From positions 8,060,001 to 8,124,000 of the forward strand of contig OZ176054.1 of NCBI GenBank assembly GCA_964247055.1: 64,000 nucleotides of DNA, written 5' to 3'. This DNA is from Paragordius varius. Lineage: Eukaryota > Nematomorpha. The translations under genes were made by a program, and so were the position numbers. The stretch's first letter is position 1, and every line of letters starts with the position of its first letter. Positions 38,448-52,298 of the stretch are shown in pieces. The notes under the pieces are model-generated. The model saw nothing but the letters and a program-made list of their open reading frames with translations. It searched no databases and was not told where the DNA came from.

Positions 38448-38700
38448 TTAAGATTATCATGGTGGTTTTTAAAACCTTGTAAATAAGTTATTACTAATTT
38501 TATGGTTACTGCTCCATATCAGAAAATGGCAACTTTTGCGCAAATTTAGTTAAATAAATTTTCATGAAAGCTAATTATGTAATTCCAAAAAATACTACAA
38601 AATATCATAAATTACAAAGGAAAATATAAAATTTATTTTTAATTTTCTATGTGGGCTCCCCAAGTGTCTTCGGACCCGTTCAAAATGACCAATTCTCTGA
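38448..38700. repeat. Family R MITE fragment
   Basis: Begins GATTATCATGGTGGTTTTTA and contains CTGCTCCATATCAGAAAATG and GCCCAAG-like inner text. The right end is not clear. It lies about 290 bp upstream of the Rho1 start. Confidence 0.5.
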
Positions 38701-38789
38701 AATAGAAGCACATGGCCTAGATTGGGTAAAATTTGTGAAGCTTACAAACACTTTTCCTTCAAATTCGTTGATGCTGAACATTTTTATAT

Positions 38790-39002
38790 TCACATTGTTA
38801 ATTTAAAGGTTTTGGGTGAATTATAGAACAATTGGTTTTTGTTGCTAAGGTTGATTCCAACTAACTGCAACATTGAAAATATAACTTCTCCATTAATTGC
38901 AAATACAAGATGTGGCATTTTATTTGGATAATGTTTAGTTGGTTTCTTTAAGAATGTTATCCATCCAACTAGTTCTTCTTCTTGTTCTTTTACATGTACC
39001 AC
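38790..39002 (-). other. Unassigned minus-strand open frame
   Basis: A 70-codon frame starting VHVKEQEEELVGWITFLKKP. In the neighbouring frame the same DNA reads RTRRRTSWMDNILKE, reminiscent of text downstream of some LINE RT domains. It may be a LINE scrap rather than a host exon. No flanking exon was found. Confidence 0.2.
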
Positions 39003-39059
39003 TCACTTCAGCATCAGTAAACAGTGCGTCCGAAATCGAGAGGTTTATAACAACTTGAT

Positions 39060-39112
39060 GAAATATATATTTATATATATATAATATATTTATATATATA
39101 TATATATATATT
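39060..39112. repeat. TA microsatellite
   Basis: A run of TA and TTTATATA repeats at the edge of the next MITE. A similar pure TA run closes that MITE at 39,936-39,966. Confidence 0.8.
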
Positions 39113-39114
39113 CT

Positions 39115-39929
39115 AGAAAAATATATCAGGATTATGGTGCTTGCCCTTCTGAAAACTAAAAAAGTAGATTTTTAATAAAGGCTGTATATTAAAAATGGTA
39201 AATTTTGCACTCTGTTAAATAATTTTTTATGGTAAAAGCTAAATGCTTTCCAAAAATTATCACTAACATCATAAACTACCTATAAAAAGCATATAACATT
39301 TTAAGTAGATTTAGACTCCGAAAACAAGTTTTAGCCCTTCCAAAATGGGCCATTAATCTTAAACCAAACGCATTGCCGAGATTGGATGAAAATTTTAAAT
39401 ATATCCAGTGTTTACTACAACATCTCTTAACAATTTGTACGTTTCGACCATGTCTCGAAATAGCATGAAGCAGGTTTCAACAAAATTTTGCTATAATTTT
39501 TTAAGCAAAATATCATTTTTTCAGATTTTTTTTTGTCAAGATATCTTGCAGCGCTTTCATACCGTCTTCATCATGCCTCATAAATAGTATGAAGTACGCT
39601 AATTTTGGTATAAATTAAATTTTTAAGCAAAATATATATTTTTTCGTAAAATCTTTTTGGATAATATATAAATTTATAAATTCCCGTTTGTTTCACGAAA
39701 ACTATCGAAGGCATTAAAATATATTTTGTGTTTTTTATCAACATGTAGTTAATCCTTTTATTACGATATTTTCTGGAATAAAAAGCTTTCACCAAATTTT
39801 TTTATAAAATGTTTCGCAAATTTTGTCATTTTAAGATATGAAGCAGTTACCAGAAAACTGTAAATAAATTTCTCAAATCACTCGTAGGGGCCAAATCGAA
39901 AAAACATATCCTAATACGTTTTCACATCA

Positions 39930-39930
<1 letters not shown>
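39115..39930. repeat. Family R MITE (copy 4)
   Basis: Left end ATATATCAGGATTATGGTGC; right end AAAACATATCCTAATACG after an AGGGGCCAAATCG block. Inner landmarks: AATGGTAAATTTTGCACTC, CAAAATGGGCCATTAATCTT, AGATATGAAGCAGTTACCA. It is flanked on both sides by TA microsatellites, consistent with insertion into TA-rich DNA. Confidence 0.6.
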
Positions 39931-39970
<40 letters not shown>

Positions 39971-40079
39971 TCATGGAAATATTGGGGACACTGTGTGAAT
40001 TCGAACACTTAATATTGAAATCCAAATTCTGAGAAGATAGTATTGTTCATTATCAACAAATTATGTATGTGTGTTTACA

Positions 40080-40450
40080 ATATGTAAAATCGTTTTCATA
40101 CCGTTTCCACCATTCAAAATTCCAGATGTTATGCTTAATTTTTGCCAAAATCAAAATTATAAATTTTTAAAAACTCTTTTATGATGTCATGATGCAGCAT
40201 AAAACCTTTAGCGCAATTTCAGCATTTTTGCATTTATTTTAAGACAAATAATCCATTTTATGGTGCAAAAATTTGTGATTTCAAAGCCTACGTCTCAAAA
40301 TTTAAAATTAATATGAAATATATATATAGGAAAATGTTTGCTAATTTTGCGATTTTTTAATATGGATCATCCACAAAAGTACAAATAAGTTTCTTAACTC
40401 GTAGGCCCCAAAACGAAACCCAATTTGAGGATCCTAATACATCAAATCAT
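40080..40450. repeat. Family R MITE fragment
   Basis: The right end shows GAGGATCCTAATACATCA after GTAGGCCCCAAAACG; ATATGGATCATCCACAAAAG also matches the family. The left end is missing. Confidence 0.45.
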
Positions 40451-40719
40451 CATATATGTTTTCAGGATATTTATTTTGTGCTCTTTTGTGAAATCAGCAA
40501 AAATTTATTAAAAATCAAGTAGAAGATCAATATGGGTCTTTAAATATAGACATATAAATTAAAAACAGGTTTATATATGCTTACTTGTAAACCATCAGAT
40601 AAACTATTTGAGCAAGCATTCCATTATAATTACTTTATCCCGTCATCATCATTAAAAAAATTGAAGATAAAGAGGCTCTGGCTTAAAAACGAAATACATC
40701 CTAACTTTTGCGGATAATA

Positions 40720-40890
40720 TTCAATTTATACCCAAATTCATCCTTGAATATTCCATCCAATTCGATCGTTTAAATTCGATCAAAGTTCGAATCATTTAAA
40801 ATTCATTCTTGACATTTCAAATTCACCCTCTGATTCATATAAACCCTTGTACATTTCAAATTCAGACTGTTAATAAATTATGAGTTTCTG
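40720..40890. repeat. Family T repeat relative
   Basis: Degenerate units such as CATTTCAAATTCACCCTCTG and CAAATTCATCCTTGAA resemble the tandem array at 2.85-2.97 kb. Confidence 0.45.
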
Positions 40891-41739
40891 GACAAAATTA
40901 TTTCTGTATATTCTCTATTTTGAAAAAATAATTAATATTATAAGTTTATTTTACCCAGTAACAAATCTTTAAAAATCAAGGAAATTTTAATATGAGATTA
41001 AATTAACAAATAAAGGTGAATTTGTGCATAAAGTAAATATTATTTAAGGGTCTTTTGAAGTTAAAATAAATTGAATTAACGTTAAAAATTTTACATATAA
41101 ATTTTATTAAAATTTAATAACTGCTTTAAACTTGATTTAAAAAAAGTTTGATCTACATTTAAATTAAGTTTAGGCAAAATTCATTTTTGGTGTAGTACGA
41201 TAAAATCAAAATTATTTATGATGGTTTGATGACAAATGACTTTAAGTATGCGCATACCCCTTTTGATCGGGGGTAATAAATCCTTTTGAAATATATATTT
41301 ATATATAATCTTTTAAGTTTTTACAGGGTTAAAAATTATCACCTCTTATAGCTGCTATGAATCCCAAAATCTCAAACTTAGCCCCCATAATGCTAAGTTA
41401 TTTTTTTGGTAGAAACTAAATGTTTCAATTCAAATTATTTTGTTAATCTATATACTAAATTATATTTAGATGGAAACCAATGTTTGCAATTTAATTATTT
41501 TGCTGGCCTTAAACTTCACACATTTTCAAGACTTTTACCTTAAACTCAACAAAACCGTGATTGAGCATTATTTTATCCCTATGATGACCGAAACACTACA
41601 TGGGTCTTTATCCGCCACCCTTTTTGAAAAAAATACTAAAAATTATTGATTTAAATTTTATTTTGAAACTATTTTTTTGTTGTTACTAATTGATTTTTTT
41701 GATTAGGTCAATGCGTATGAACGAATAATTAACATAGCT

Positions 41740-42935
41740 GCTCAAAAACTGGTAAGTCATCATGAGTTATAGGCGTTGTTAATCATGAAGTTCCTTAAGA
41801 GTGGACCGGCAGGAGTATTCATAAGTTATTACCGGTTTAATCAAAAGAAGATGCCAGCGAAAAGTAAGTAGCTGATTAATTTGATACAGACACCAATTCG
41901 TTTATCTGACTTTAAACGACAACATACACAAATTGATTTCGCCAAAACTGGCGTCTTGTTTTTAACTTTTAATAATCACATCGAATTTGGTGCCTAATAA
42001 AGAACATTTGCGGTACTCATTGCCATCAGAAGAAAAGGTTTGAAAGGTATCGTTTGCTGGCAGAAACATAAGGTGAATATGCTCTATTGATTAACATGTG
42101 AAACATGGTTTCATTAAAAATTGTGATAGGTAAAAACGTATGGGCCCCTTGGGTACCTACTGCTGCGAAGACGCTAAAGTACAAGAGTTTTTGGATATGA
42201 TGACCCAGCTTAATCTCCAAAAGCAAATGTATCACAAAAACAATCATTGATGTCCATGCCACGGGAAGATCAATAAAATAGGTAAATGGCTCCCACACAA
42301 TTTGAATGAAAATCGCAAAGTGATTTATGAAATCCTGCTTCAACTTAAAGATACGAAATTTTGCATCGAATTGTGATCGAAGCGGCTCTTTTTTGTAAAT
42401 CCCTAGCGGGAAAATCATGGCTTTAACCTTGCCAAGCCTGTCGGTTAGCCAAGACCAAAGCGCTTTGGCAAATAGACCATGCTCTGTGTCTGGTGGGATT
42501 AGAGTGATATTGTGTATTATGGATGTAACCCGGTGCACACCGCTATCGCCAACAAAGGATCAATTTAAACCATGCATTATTCGAAAAACGATCGGAATAG
42601 ACCAGAACACATGGCATAGTGACTCCACATAACAGTGCTCCATATCACATAGTAAAACAAGTAAAAGACACCTTGAAACCGCTCTTTAGACTTGGCCTCA
42701 CCTGACTGATACACCTTCAAATTTATCGGCTACAAACTTCAATAACTTCAAGCCGTTATAAAATGGCTTAAATAATGGTTTACCGCAAAAGTCAATTGGG
42801 TTTTCTGGCAAAGCATTATATTACCTGAAACATGGACGAATGTGTAGAAGCGGGTATACACTATTTTAAATAAATAATTATTTTCTACAAAATTAGGTAA
42901 TTTTTACCAAAAGCCGGTAATGATTACATTTGATA
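41740..42935 (+). mobile_element. Decayed mariner transposon (copy M1)
   Basis: Plus-strand frames follow the mariner transposase order with many stops and shifts: HRIVIEAALFCKSLAGKSWL (near the first catalytic region), RYRQQRINLNHALFEKRSE, TPHNSAPYHIVKQVKDTL (second Asp region; the Asp reads Asn), and WFTAKVNWVFWQSIILPETW near the C-terminus. It is closely related to copy M2 at 48-49 kb. Ends are approximate; a GGTAATTTTTACCAAAAGCC block is near the right end. The 170-codon minus frame here (42,026-42,538) is an antisense shadow. Confidence 0.75.
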
Positions 42936-42946
42936 TATGGGAAAGA

Positions 42947-43249
42947 TTATAATGAAAAAATTATCATTGAAACATTTAGGGTTACCGGAAGAAATGGTTT
43001 CCTAATAAGCGCTAATCTGCGCAAATTTTGACGTAGTTTGCATAAAAGTTGATGTTTTTTCTGAAATGAGACTCGTAATCTCTGAAATTGCTTCACTATT
43101 ATCAGTGGATTTCGTTTATAGGTATCTTCTAGTCTTTGCTTTAGAAATCGGTATTTATAAAAAATCTGTTGGAATTCGGACCAACATAAATTAAAAATAA
43201 TGGTTATATGGCAATTAAAAAGCAGTGTATAGTTTCTAAAAAGTTGCAT
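42947..43249 (-). other. Unassigned basic 100-codon open frame
   Basis: The minus frame contains WSEFQQIFYKYRFLKQRLED and FQRLRVSFQKKHQLLCKLRQ, a Lys/Arg/Gln-rich, probably helical stretch. It lies next to the mariner's 3' end but does not belong to its coding strand. I found no partner exons or family, so it could be a host exon or chance. Confidence 0.2.
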
Positions 43250-44217
43250 TTGTGTTTGGAAAGCACCCCTTCTTTTTGAATATTTCGATTGAGAACTAGT
43301 GGTTTTAATAATTTAAAATCAATATTTTTTTTCAGTGCCCTTGATTAGCGCAGAAACATCCTCCACTTGGTTCAACCTCATTAATCCCAGATTAATTTTA
43401 TGTGTAAACAGTTGATTTTGTATTTACCTTTCACACCCTTTTGCAAACACACAAGGATCCTACGCTAAAGTATTAAATAATGAAAAATTGAGTAAGTCTT
43501 CCTTACCATTTTTTTTATTTATTAAATAATTTATTTTATCAATAATTTCCAAGTATATATTATATTTATCATTAGATAATACAATATAATGTAATATTAC
43601 ACATCCAGGGCAATCATTATTTTTATTTTATTATTATATTGTTTGTATTTGCATTGATTTATTTTCCCAATAAATATTACTTACTATTTCATATAATATA
43701 ATTTATTAATATTTTTCAAAGGAAAAATAAATAATATTTACAATAAGTATTGGATAAGCACCAACACAATACAAATACACATGATTATTGGATTTAACTA
43801 AAAATTTTACATTAAGTAAAAGAAGAGAGGTAAAAAATTTTGCTTGAATCCTATAACATTTTTAAGGGATTTTACCAATTTAAATTTTACCTAAAAAATA
43901 TAATTGTATGACGTATGTCATTAAAAATTTGGGGAGCGGCAGCACCCCCCCCCATCGCTTTTTGTTAAAATGAATAAAAAAAGATAAAAAAGAAATACCA
44001 ATTTTCAATTTTTTACTACAAATCATATTTATTATATTTTTCAAATGCAAAATTTGCCAATAGATATGTAATTCTCATGCATGTTTTGTTCGCGTATTTT
44101 GGTGCAAGGAGCGCTAACTTCATATTTTATAATAATAATAAAATATTAAACCGTCGTCATACTTATTAGGCGCATTCATATACTATATACCAAATAAATT
44201 AATTAGAATTTTGCGTT

Positions 44218-44259
<42 letters not shown>

Positions 44260-45902
44260 TGCAAATATATTGTAATAAAATAATTTCTCAAAATTATAAA
44301 TAATATAATCAAGATGATTATGATATAATAAAATGGTAGTGGAAGCAAATTAGTACTATTCCCATCCCTTCCCTGCAAATATTATATGCATTTTTGCCAA
44401 TTGCTTGCTTACCGTTAATATTTAATTATATTTATAATATATATATATATAATGAATTTATGTTTTGTGTGCGTACGCGTTATATAAATTCAATAATCTT
44501 AGCATTTTTTTTATTTCTTTCAATATCATTCTTCTTTATCATTATAATTATCACACCTTCAACATTGACTATATACCAGTCAGTTAAACCCATGTACGTA
44601 TTTTAATTACAAAACTAACATTGGTGCGTTCTCCATTCACTTTGAAAAAACAAAAACCTATAACCAAAAATATATAAATAATTATTATATAATCTATTTA
44701 TCTATCATATCATATCTAGTATTTAGTGGGAATCCATCCCATCATTTTTTGTTAAATTGACAAGCTTATAAATATAAATTTGTGTTACAAATTATGACAC
44801 AATTCAACATAATATTTCGCGCTCTGTCCTATAATTATTATCAAAATCATTATTAATGATCTATTTTTTTCGTTTTAATCTCCAACACAACATAGCGAGC
44901 AAAGTATAAATGATTACCTACATTAATTATATTTCATCCATATCCAATTATCCGACCTAATAACTATGCCTTACTTTGGATTATGCCGATGGTAAATTAT
45001 ATTTTAGCTTTGAGGCAAAATATTTTTACAACTGACCATTTAAATTGGTTGTTGACAAAAGCGAAAACAATGTTTAATCTGTTGGTGTGGTAAGGCCGAG
45101 TCTTATTTACACCGGACGACAAACAATTACACTTTTTTGTGATATCTTTTTGTTGGAGTTTGTAAGTGTCAAACATATTCAAAAATATTTGTTGATAGCT
45201 AGTTATAATAATTCAAATTTGGAAATTTTTATGTGCTGTCATTCTCCTTTAAATGTATATCGATATACATGATAAAAAATGGTAATTAAAGATATTGGAC
45301 AGTAAAAATCATTCAAAAAACTCATAATGTAGCCTAATGGTTTCCGGAATGATAAAATGGAATTTTACATCAAACATATGAAATCGCATGAACGGAAATT
45401 TTAACATAATTACAGAGGATATTTAACATCATTTTCCCATTTATATTTGGCGATGACAATTTTTACACTAATACCATCCAGCAGTCATTTTAAATAAAAT
45501 AGTAATCCTTTCGTTATCAGGAATTTAATAAACCATCACACTTCATAAATTATATTACACAACCTAAAATTTATGTATTAATATAAAATAATCCCCTGCT
45601 CTCCAAATATCATAATCCTCATCTACCTTTTAAGCAAAAAAACGTTCACCATTTAAGTTAAATGGTGTGTGATTTTGAAAAACCTTATCGGATTATAAAT
45701 AATCAGTTTTGTCACATTTCATAATATATTTTAACCAATATATATAGTTAGGCAAACAGTCAAATTTCAAACGATTAAAATCTATAACCATGGTTATGGC
45801 ATTACGTACATCACACATCGTTGTGCTTCATATATTATTTCCTTGAATTAAACAATCTTAAAACCTTTGTTCCAAATCAAAGTCAAAACATAGTATTTTG
45901 GA
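43250..45902. other. AT-rich region upstream of the TARP gene
   Basis: No gene seen. A long TA microsatellite lies at 44,220-44,254. The short frames at 44,394 and 44,997-45,272 have no family features and overlap on both strands. Confidence 0.45.
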
Positions 45903-48900
45903 ATGTATCGGGTGCCCCAACAAAACACTTACTTATCCAGAAGGGCTAAAGAAAAGCTTCGAAAGCTTGAGTTCAAAATTTTGGTATCAGCCGTGGTTGG
46001 TACAGTATTTGGATTATTCCTTATGTGTATAGCGGTGGGTACGACCTATTGGACCAGTTTGAAAATGCCCAAACCCCATTACATCAATGAAACTAACAAC
46101 TATTTTTTATCATCCCACTCAGGGCTTTGGAAGTACTGTATAACGTCTCGCAACACGACAAAGTATCGTTTTTCAAAACCTATGCCCGTAGAAAGTAAAC
46201 ATCTTTTTTATATATTTTACCAAAATTTGAATTGAATATAATTTGATATATTATTGTGGATGGAGTGATTTTATTTTTAGATTTTTTTCGTTTTTGTCTA
46301 ATTATATAATGTATGTTTTAATATATGATGGGATAAAGTAGGATTTATATAAAATAATAAGTTTTTAGTTGGTTTATTTTACAAAACTTAATTGAATTAA
46401 TTATTCATTGTGTTTTATACATTAAATATAAAATGCTGAATAATTAAGCACGCTACTTACACTACATCAAGTTTTTCTTTACATAAATTTTAGTGTCAAA
46501 ATTTAATGCGTTTGATTTGATATATTTTTAGATTATATGGTTTTTTTACTTTCCTAATTACTTGATTAAAAATCTTAATGACATATCCAAAAAAATTGTC
46601 ATTAACTTTTGAGATATGACAATTGCTTGATGATCGCTTCTGCTTAACAAATAAAAAATTAGATTCCATAATTTTAGTATATTTGAAGTATCAGATATTA
46701 AACATTAAAGTTAATGGATCTTCCCATTAGAATTCCCTTAGGGGAATTACTTAAAGTATCTTCCAAATTTAGTGGATAGTGCATAACCCTTAAACACTTC
46801 AAAACCATTCTCTAAGTTTTGGACTGTCCTCACAGAATTATGTTAAATGAATTAACTTTTATATTTTTTTATTCGTTTTTTTTTTCTTAAGCGTACACAT
46901 GCAGATTTAAAAAATTTAAATAATTTTTTCATCTAATTAACATATATTTTTTTGCCTAAAAATAATGATTAAATTAAATTAAATCTGTTTCAGATATTTT
47001 ATTTGTTTTTAGTTTTTGCTGATAAGATTTGTAAAACATTGAATACATCAAGTCAATTAATCATATATATTAATCATAACCCAAATATTCTAAAGACAGA
47101 ATATGTAAGATGAAGATTTTGTTTACAACCTTAATTCAAACAAATAAGTACACCTAGAAAGCCATAAAAGATAAGCTCTTTATTTCAATGGATATTTTTT
47201 TATATCTATACTGCGTTCTGCTTTAAGATTTTTAAAAAGTACAGGTTTTTACATCTTACCATCACCCCAAATCAGTGAGAAACACATTAAATCCGCATTT
47301 ACTTTGCCAACACAAATTTAGCTTAAAGAATCTAAGGATTTATCGCAAAAAATATTATTTGAAAATCGAAAAAGTGCACATGACAAATTTAGATTAATTT
47401 TCATTATTAATAATCCTACATCTCAGAATCATTAGAAACTGAGAAGTGATAAACAAACCTAAAATATTTAAATTCATACAGCAATTAGATAGGATATACC
47501 CTTTATCAAAGTAGGTTCTTAACAATATTCGCGAAAATATATTGTAAACTAGGATATATATATATATATATAATATTTTTCTTAATATTTAAGTTACGTA
47601 CAATATTGTTGTTTCGGTGGCTTACGATTAACAACTTTGCAATTTTCTAGGGAAACTTTCTCTATTTTGTTAAGGCCTTTACCAAAGTGTGAATTTATAC
47701 AAAAATATAATATGTCATCCATCCAACGGGTCTATATTGCTAGTATCCCAAAATAAGAGGTCTTTGAAGAATTCGTTAGGCGTATCAGTTTTATATCTCA
47801 CTGACTTCCTTCATTAATTATTCGCAAAGAGCTATGATAAAATCGAATAGAATTTTAACGGTTAATGGACTATAAGCCACCAAACATTTGTTAACCAGTC
47901 TAATACATCAGTTAAATATAAAATACACACTAGGGATCATATTTTTTTATATTTTTTAAATTTGACGGGCCCGGTGGTAAAGAACCCTGGAATACCAACG
48001 ATGAATTTTTGTAAGATTTACTAAAATTAAATTACCAGCTGAAATCATCAGTGACTACCAGTTTAACTAAGAGAAGTCAGCGAAAAGACAGACGAGTGAC
48101 ACATTCAACGATAAACATACACAAGTTGTGTCTATAAAAAACTAGTCTTATCATTATCCTTTAGAAATTATATGTTAAATTTATGCCTGAAAAAGAACAT
48201 TTGGGGTCGCCTATGAATTAACACATGTCAGAAATATACGAAATAAGAGTTATGAAAGAGTGTGGCGCTGTGCTACACCACATGACTGCTTACATTATGT
48301 GCAAGAGTTATTAAATCCAACTCAAATTTAACAACAATTAGAAGAATTATATGTATTATAAAAAAACAATTAATAGTTGTTACCACCAAAGGGAAAGACC
48401 AATAAACATTGGTAAATAGGTTTCACACCTTTAAATGAACGTGATATCCATAATCGCAAAGTGACTGGTAAAATCCTGTTCAACACGAAAAATCATTTTT
48501 GCATCAAATTGGAACGAGTAACGAAAAGTGGCTTTATTTTGAATCCAAAACGGAAAAAAATCGTGGCTTTTATTTTGCCAAGCCGGTCCATCAACATCAA
48601 TGCCAAATCGTTTTTACAAGAAGATCATGCTCTGTGCCTATGTATCATATGAACTTTTGAAACCCGGTGAAACCGTTAATACACAACTCTATGCCAACAA
48701 ATTATTAATATAAACCATGCATTAATCGAAAAACGACCGGAATAAACCAGAAGACATGGCAAAGCGATTTTATCACATGACAATGCTCCCTTCACATAGC
48801 AAAACCAGTGAGTTAAAATCGTTTCGATGGATAATTCTCTCACACCCGCTGCTCTAGCAGCACTTCAATAACTTTGAACGTGGAAAATGGCTTAACCAAT

Positions 48901-51386
48901 GGTTTTCCGAAAAAGACAATCAATTTTTATGGCATGACATTTATATATTAACTGAGAGATGGGCAAATATGTAGAATCCTATACAATAAAATAAATAATG
49001 GATTTTCTTTAAAAATTACACATTTTTTTTGGAAAAACCGGTAAAAACATTTGACTACACCTGGTAAATATTATATAAAAAACAAAAACGCGCTGCCGCC
49101 AGCATTGGATAACATTTATGCCTCCACTAAAATACTAACCCCATATTTTGCAACTTTTATAAAGTCCATAAATATTTACGAAATCTAAAAAAAATAGTCT
49201 TAGCGTTTTTACATGTAAATAATTATGAAACCAATATCAGCTAAAGGAGAGAAATTTTTACAGATTAATAAGTAATATATACCATATAATGTCCATAAAA
49301 ATAATTAATCATATATATATGATACATATAAATTGGCGCATATGAAGCTTTTAATATTGTAACATTAAATAGATTGACCCTTTTAGCGATATTTTTCCTT
49401 AGAACTAATACATTCCCTTTTTTCCATAAACATATTTTAGTGGCATTGCAAATTTTTATGAATTGTATTTCCTTTTCAAAACAAATTACCGGATGACCTT
49501 ATATATTGTCAAAAAAATTTTTATGGTTTTATGGTGATACCAGTATAATTTTATTTTATATTATTATGTTGTTGACAGCAAAGTAAACATGAATAGAAAC
49601 GTAGAATTTTTTGCTGTGGAAAGCAAATAAAATTTAATGTTGCAGTTAATAAAGAATAATCATTAATCTTAATTAAGTTTGGTTTAATATTTCCTTTTTG
49701 AGTCAAAAATATATAGAATTTATATTTTTTTTATTTTAGCCAACTGTTTTTCTCACCCAATGTTTCCGACACCGGAAGAAATAGCCACTAACCCTAGAAC
49801 GGATGAAACAAGCCTACGTATACAACTTTTAATTAATTTGGACCATTTTAAATCTCTTTTAAAAAGGCCAAAATTGAATTTTTACTGCATATTACAAATA
49901 ATAAAAATTATAAATTTTGTAATTGATGATCTCAAATATTTTCGATTATAATATTTATGATAGTAAAATGAGTTTTTTCTCCAAAGATTTATATATTTTA
50001 CACGTTTACCAAATAATTACCCGATTTGATCTTTAAAAAATTTTCACATCATGATTTCTTTGTTATTTGACTCGCTTTTCTGGTAATTTGTTTTAAGATA
50101 TGCATGCCTTTACTATTTTGCCAATAAGAAAATACATATTAAAATAATTATCTAGGTTTTTTTCAAAATTAATTGTTAACTGCAACTTTTTGCCGTTACA
50201 TTTATAAATACAACAATATCAAATAAATAATATTTTTATGATTTGCCTAATTTTTTTTAATATGGGTTTTAAACGTCAAAATATCTCAAATTTTTATATT
50301 CATCTTCTTTCATCAGAAAAAATGAAAAAAAATGTAATGTATGTAATTTCTTTTTTAATTAACCCTTATTTTCCAAAATATTTTTGAATATACCATAATA
50401 TTTAATCAATATTTAGATTATAGCCGTGCTGAAGGCGCATTTGCCGTAATCACAATTTTCATTATGGTAATTTCTCACATTTTTTCCATTTATTCCTTCA
50501 AAGAACCACGTTACATGTTTAAACGGCTAGCTGGAATTCTATACTTTTTGGCTGGTAAATACGTTTTTTTACGTTTGTAATAATAAAAAAAATGTTTTTA
50601 TAGCATAACTTACTTAGATTTTAGTAATTATTATATGTTTATTATTATTAATATATTTTTTGATTGCGTGTGTGTGTTAATTAATTTTTTTAATGGATGT
50701 AACTTAATATGATGAATTGGCGAACGAACGAAAAAATTGTATAAAACTAATAGATGCCTATATTATAGAAAGTTATAATATTTTTTTAATTAAAAACATT
50801 AATAATGAGCAAAATAAAGAGATAGAAAATTTCCTGATGACAATTTTCCCATTTATTTCAATAAATAAAATAGGTTCATAGGGGACACCGTTTCTGAAAG
50901 GTTTTATATCAATAGCTGAATAATTATTGATTTCAAACACAAAATTTAACCTGCTTTTAACTTTTTTAATTTAGCAGTTATTTAAAATAAAGTGTGACAG
51001 TCCAGAAATAGTTTAATTTTCATTGATTTTGCTTTTGTAAGTAAAAAAACTGAGTCCCGAATCAGACATGAAAACAAGAAGCAATATTTTTATTATTATG
51101 TATATGGTTTGATATAAATGTGTTTAATTTCGTAGCCGCAAATTGTTTTGTTACCATTGAAATGGTCATATCCTCACATTTGTACGAAGAAAAATATTTA
51201 CCAGCCGCTTATCCTAAACATGCTATCCTTCGATACGGTTATAGTTTTTACCTGACTTGCTTGGCCCTAAGCCTGTATATTTTGGCTTGTCTTGTATTCC
51301 TTATATACTCACATAAACGGAAAGAAGATAAAGCCCTCACAGCTGAAGAAGCTATTGAGAACAGACCCATGAAAATACGGAGATAA
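45903..51386 (+). CDS. TARP/CACNG (stargazin-like) member of the claudin superfamily
   Basis: Four exons (45,903-46,194; 49,740-49,817; 50,417-50,554; 51,136-51,386) with matching phases encode 252 aa. There are four membrane helices at about residues 26-50, 129-149, 160-183 and 205-228. The first loop holds the family signature SSHSGLWKYC plus NET and NTT glycosylation sites, and a second Cys lies in TNCFSHPMF. Stargazin matches include LMCIAVGTTYW before the loop, an SRAEGAF entry to helix 2 and RYGYSFYL entering helix 4. TARPs tune AMPA receptors and calcium channels; claudins build junctions. The helix-1 and loop text favours TARP, but an exact orthologue is not assigned and a short C-terminus without a clear PDZ motif is unlike classical TARPs. 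Introns are 3,545, 599 and 581 bp; none is ultra-short. Intron 1 carries a mariner. Confidence 0.88.
46195..47980. other. TARP intron 1, left part
   Basis: Intronic AT-rich sequence with a TA run at 47,553-47,571. I saw no extra exon. Confidence 0.4.
47985..49080 (+). mobile_element. Decayed mariner transposon (copy M2) in TARP intron 1
   Basis: The same family as M1, in the same orientation as the gene. Shared DNA blocks include ATAAACCATGCATTAATCGA (M1: TTAAACCATGCATTATTCGA), then AACGACCGGAATAAACCAGA, and a C-terminal block reading KWLTNGFPKKTINFYGM. The reading frame is broken many times. A right-end block GGAAAAACCGGTAAAAAC resembles M1's CCAAAAGCCGGTAATGAT. Confidence 0.7.
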
Positions 51387-52298
51387 ATTTCTAATTTAAT
51401 TCTTTTATACAAAAACTCTAGTTTTATTCATCAAGGTAACAACACTCTATTGTGCCTTAAACAAATAATTATAAAACGTTAAGAGGATTCTTCTGAGATA
51501 TGGAATTATGTTGAAATATGTTAGTTTTGGTAGCTAAGATATGTTAAATTTTAAATACTAAAATTTAATTACGGTCGACAATTAATTTCGATTCATATGT
51601 AATACACCCTTAAAATATATTATTGTAATTTATATATACAAGTATGCATTTTATATGATATATTAACTGAATATATATCACACCTCTCTTATATTTACAA
51701 TTAATTATTATTATTATTAATAAATTTATTGTAAAATGTTGTAAACTCCTTTAAGTGTTGAGTAATTTTTTGGAAAATTTTACAATAAGAAATATTAAAC
51801 GAATTTACTAAATATTCGTACATATCCAATTCAATATATGTATTTTGACACTCGTGGTAGCTTTATATTAATATGGACAATCTATCGCCCTGTTTTAGCT
51901 TAATAATTGGAAAATTTCGGGACGATTTAATTGTTAATTTGGGATAATTTTTATTAAACCTTTAAATAAATAGCCTGAACCCTGTGTTCTGTTTGGATAG
52001 AAAACTATTTTTTTCTTGGCTGCAAAAATTGAAAACTTATTTTTTAGGAGAAGGAGTGGGGGTGAGGGTGGGGGTGTACTATGGAATAGGAAATATAAGA
52101 ATGGAACAAATCGTTTTGGTAGTTGAAATTTTATTGAGAATTAGCAAGCTTATTGATTCAACTAGTTGAAATGAGATAGTTCAATGATTAGGAATGGTTT
52201 GATTGGTTTTGGTTCAAAACCCATATAACATTTTTTTGTAGTTATCTTTGATTTTAATTTTTTTAATTTAAATAGAGGTATATATAAAATAAAATATT
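51387..52298. other. TARP 3' flank, no gene seen
   Basis: AT-rich, with a GT/GGGT-rich patch at about 52,053-52,075. The 61-codon frame at 51,984 has no family features. Confidence 0.4.

Noticed and set aside
42026-42538. A 170-codon minus-strand open frame, among the longest in the window
   Set aside because: It is exactly antisense to the decayed mariner transposase M1, whose plus-strand motifs are recognisable. Long antisense frames in this element are a by-product of its codon pattern.
44220-44254. A long TA run considered as a possible origin or regulatory element
   Set aside because: Pure TA microsatellites of this kind occur at several places in the window, often at MITE edges, and nothing else marks this one.
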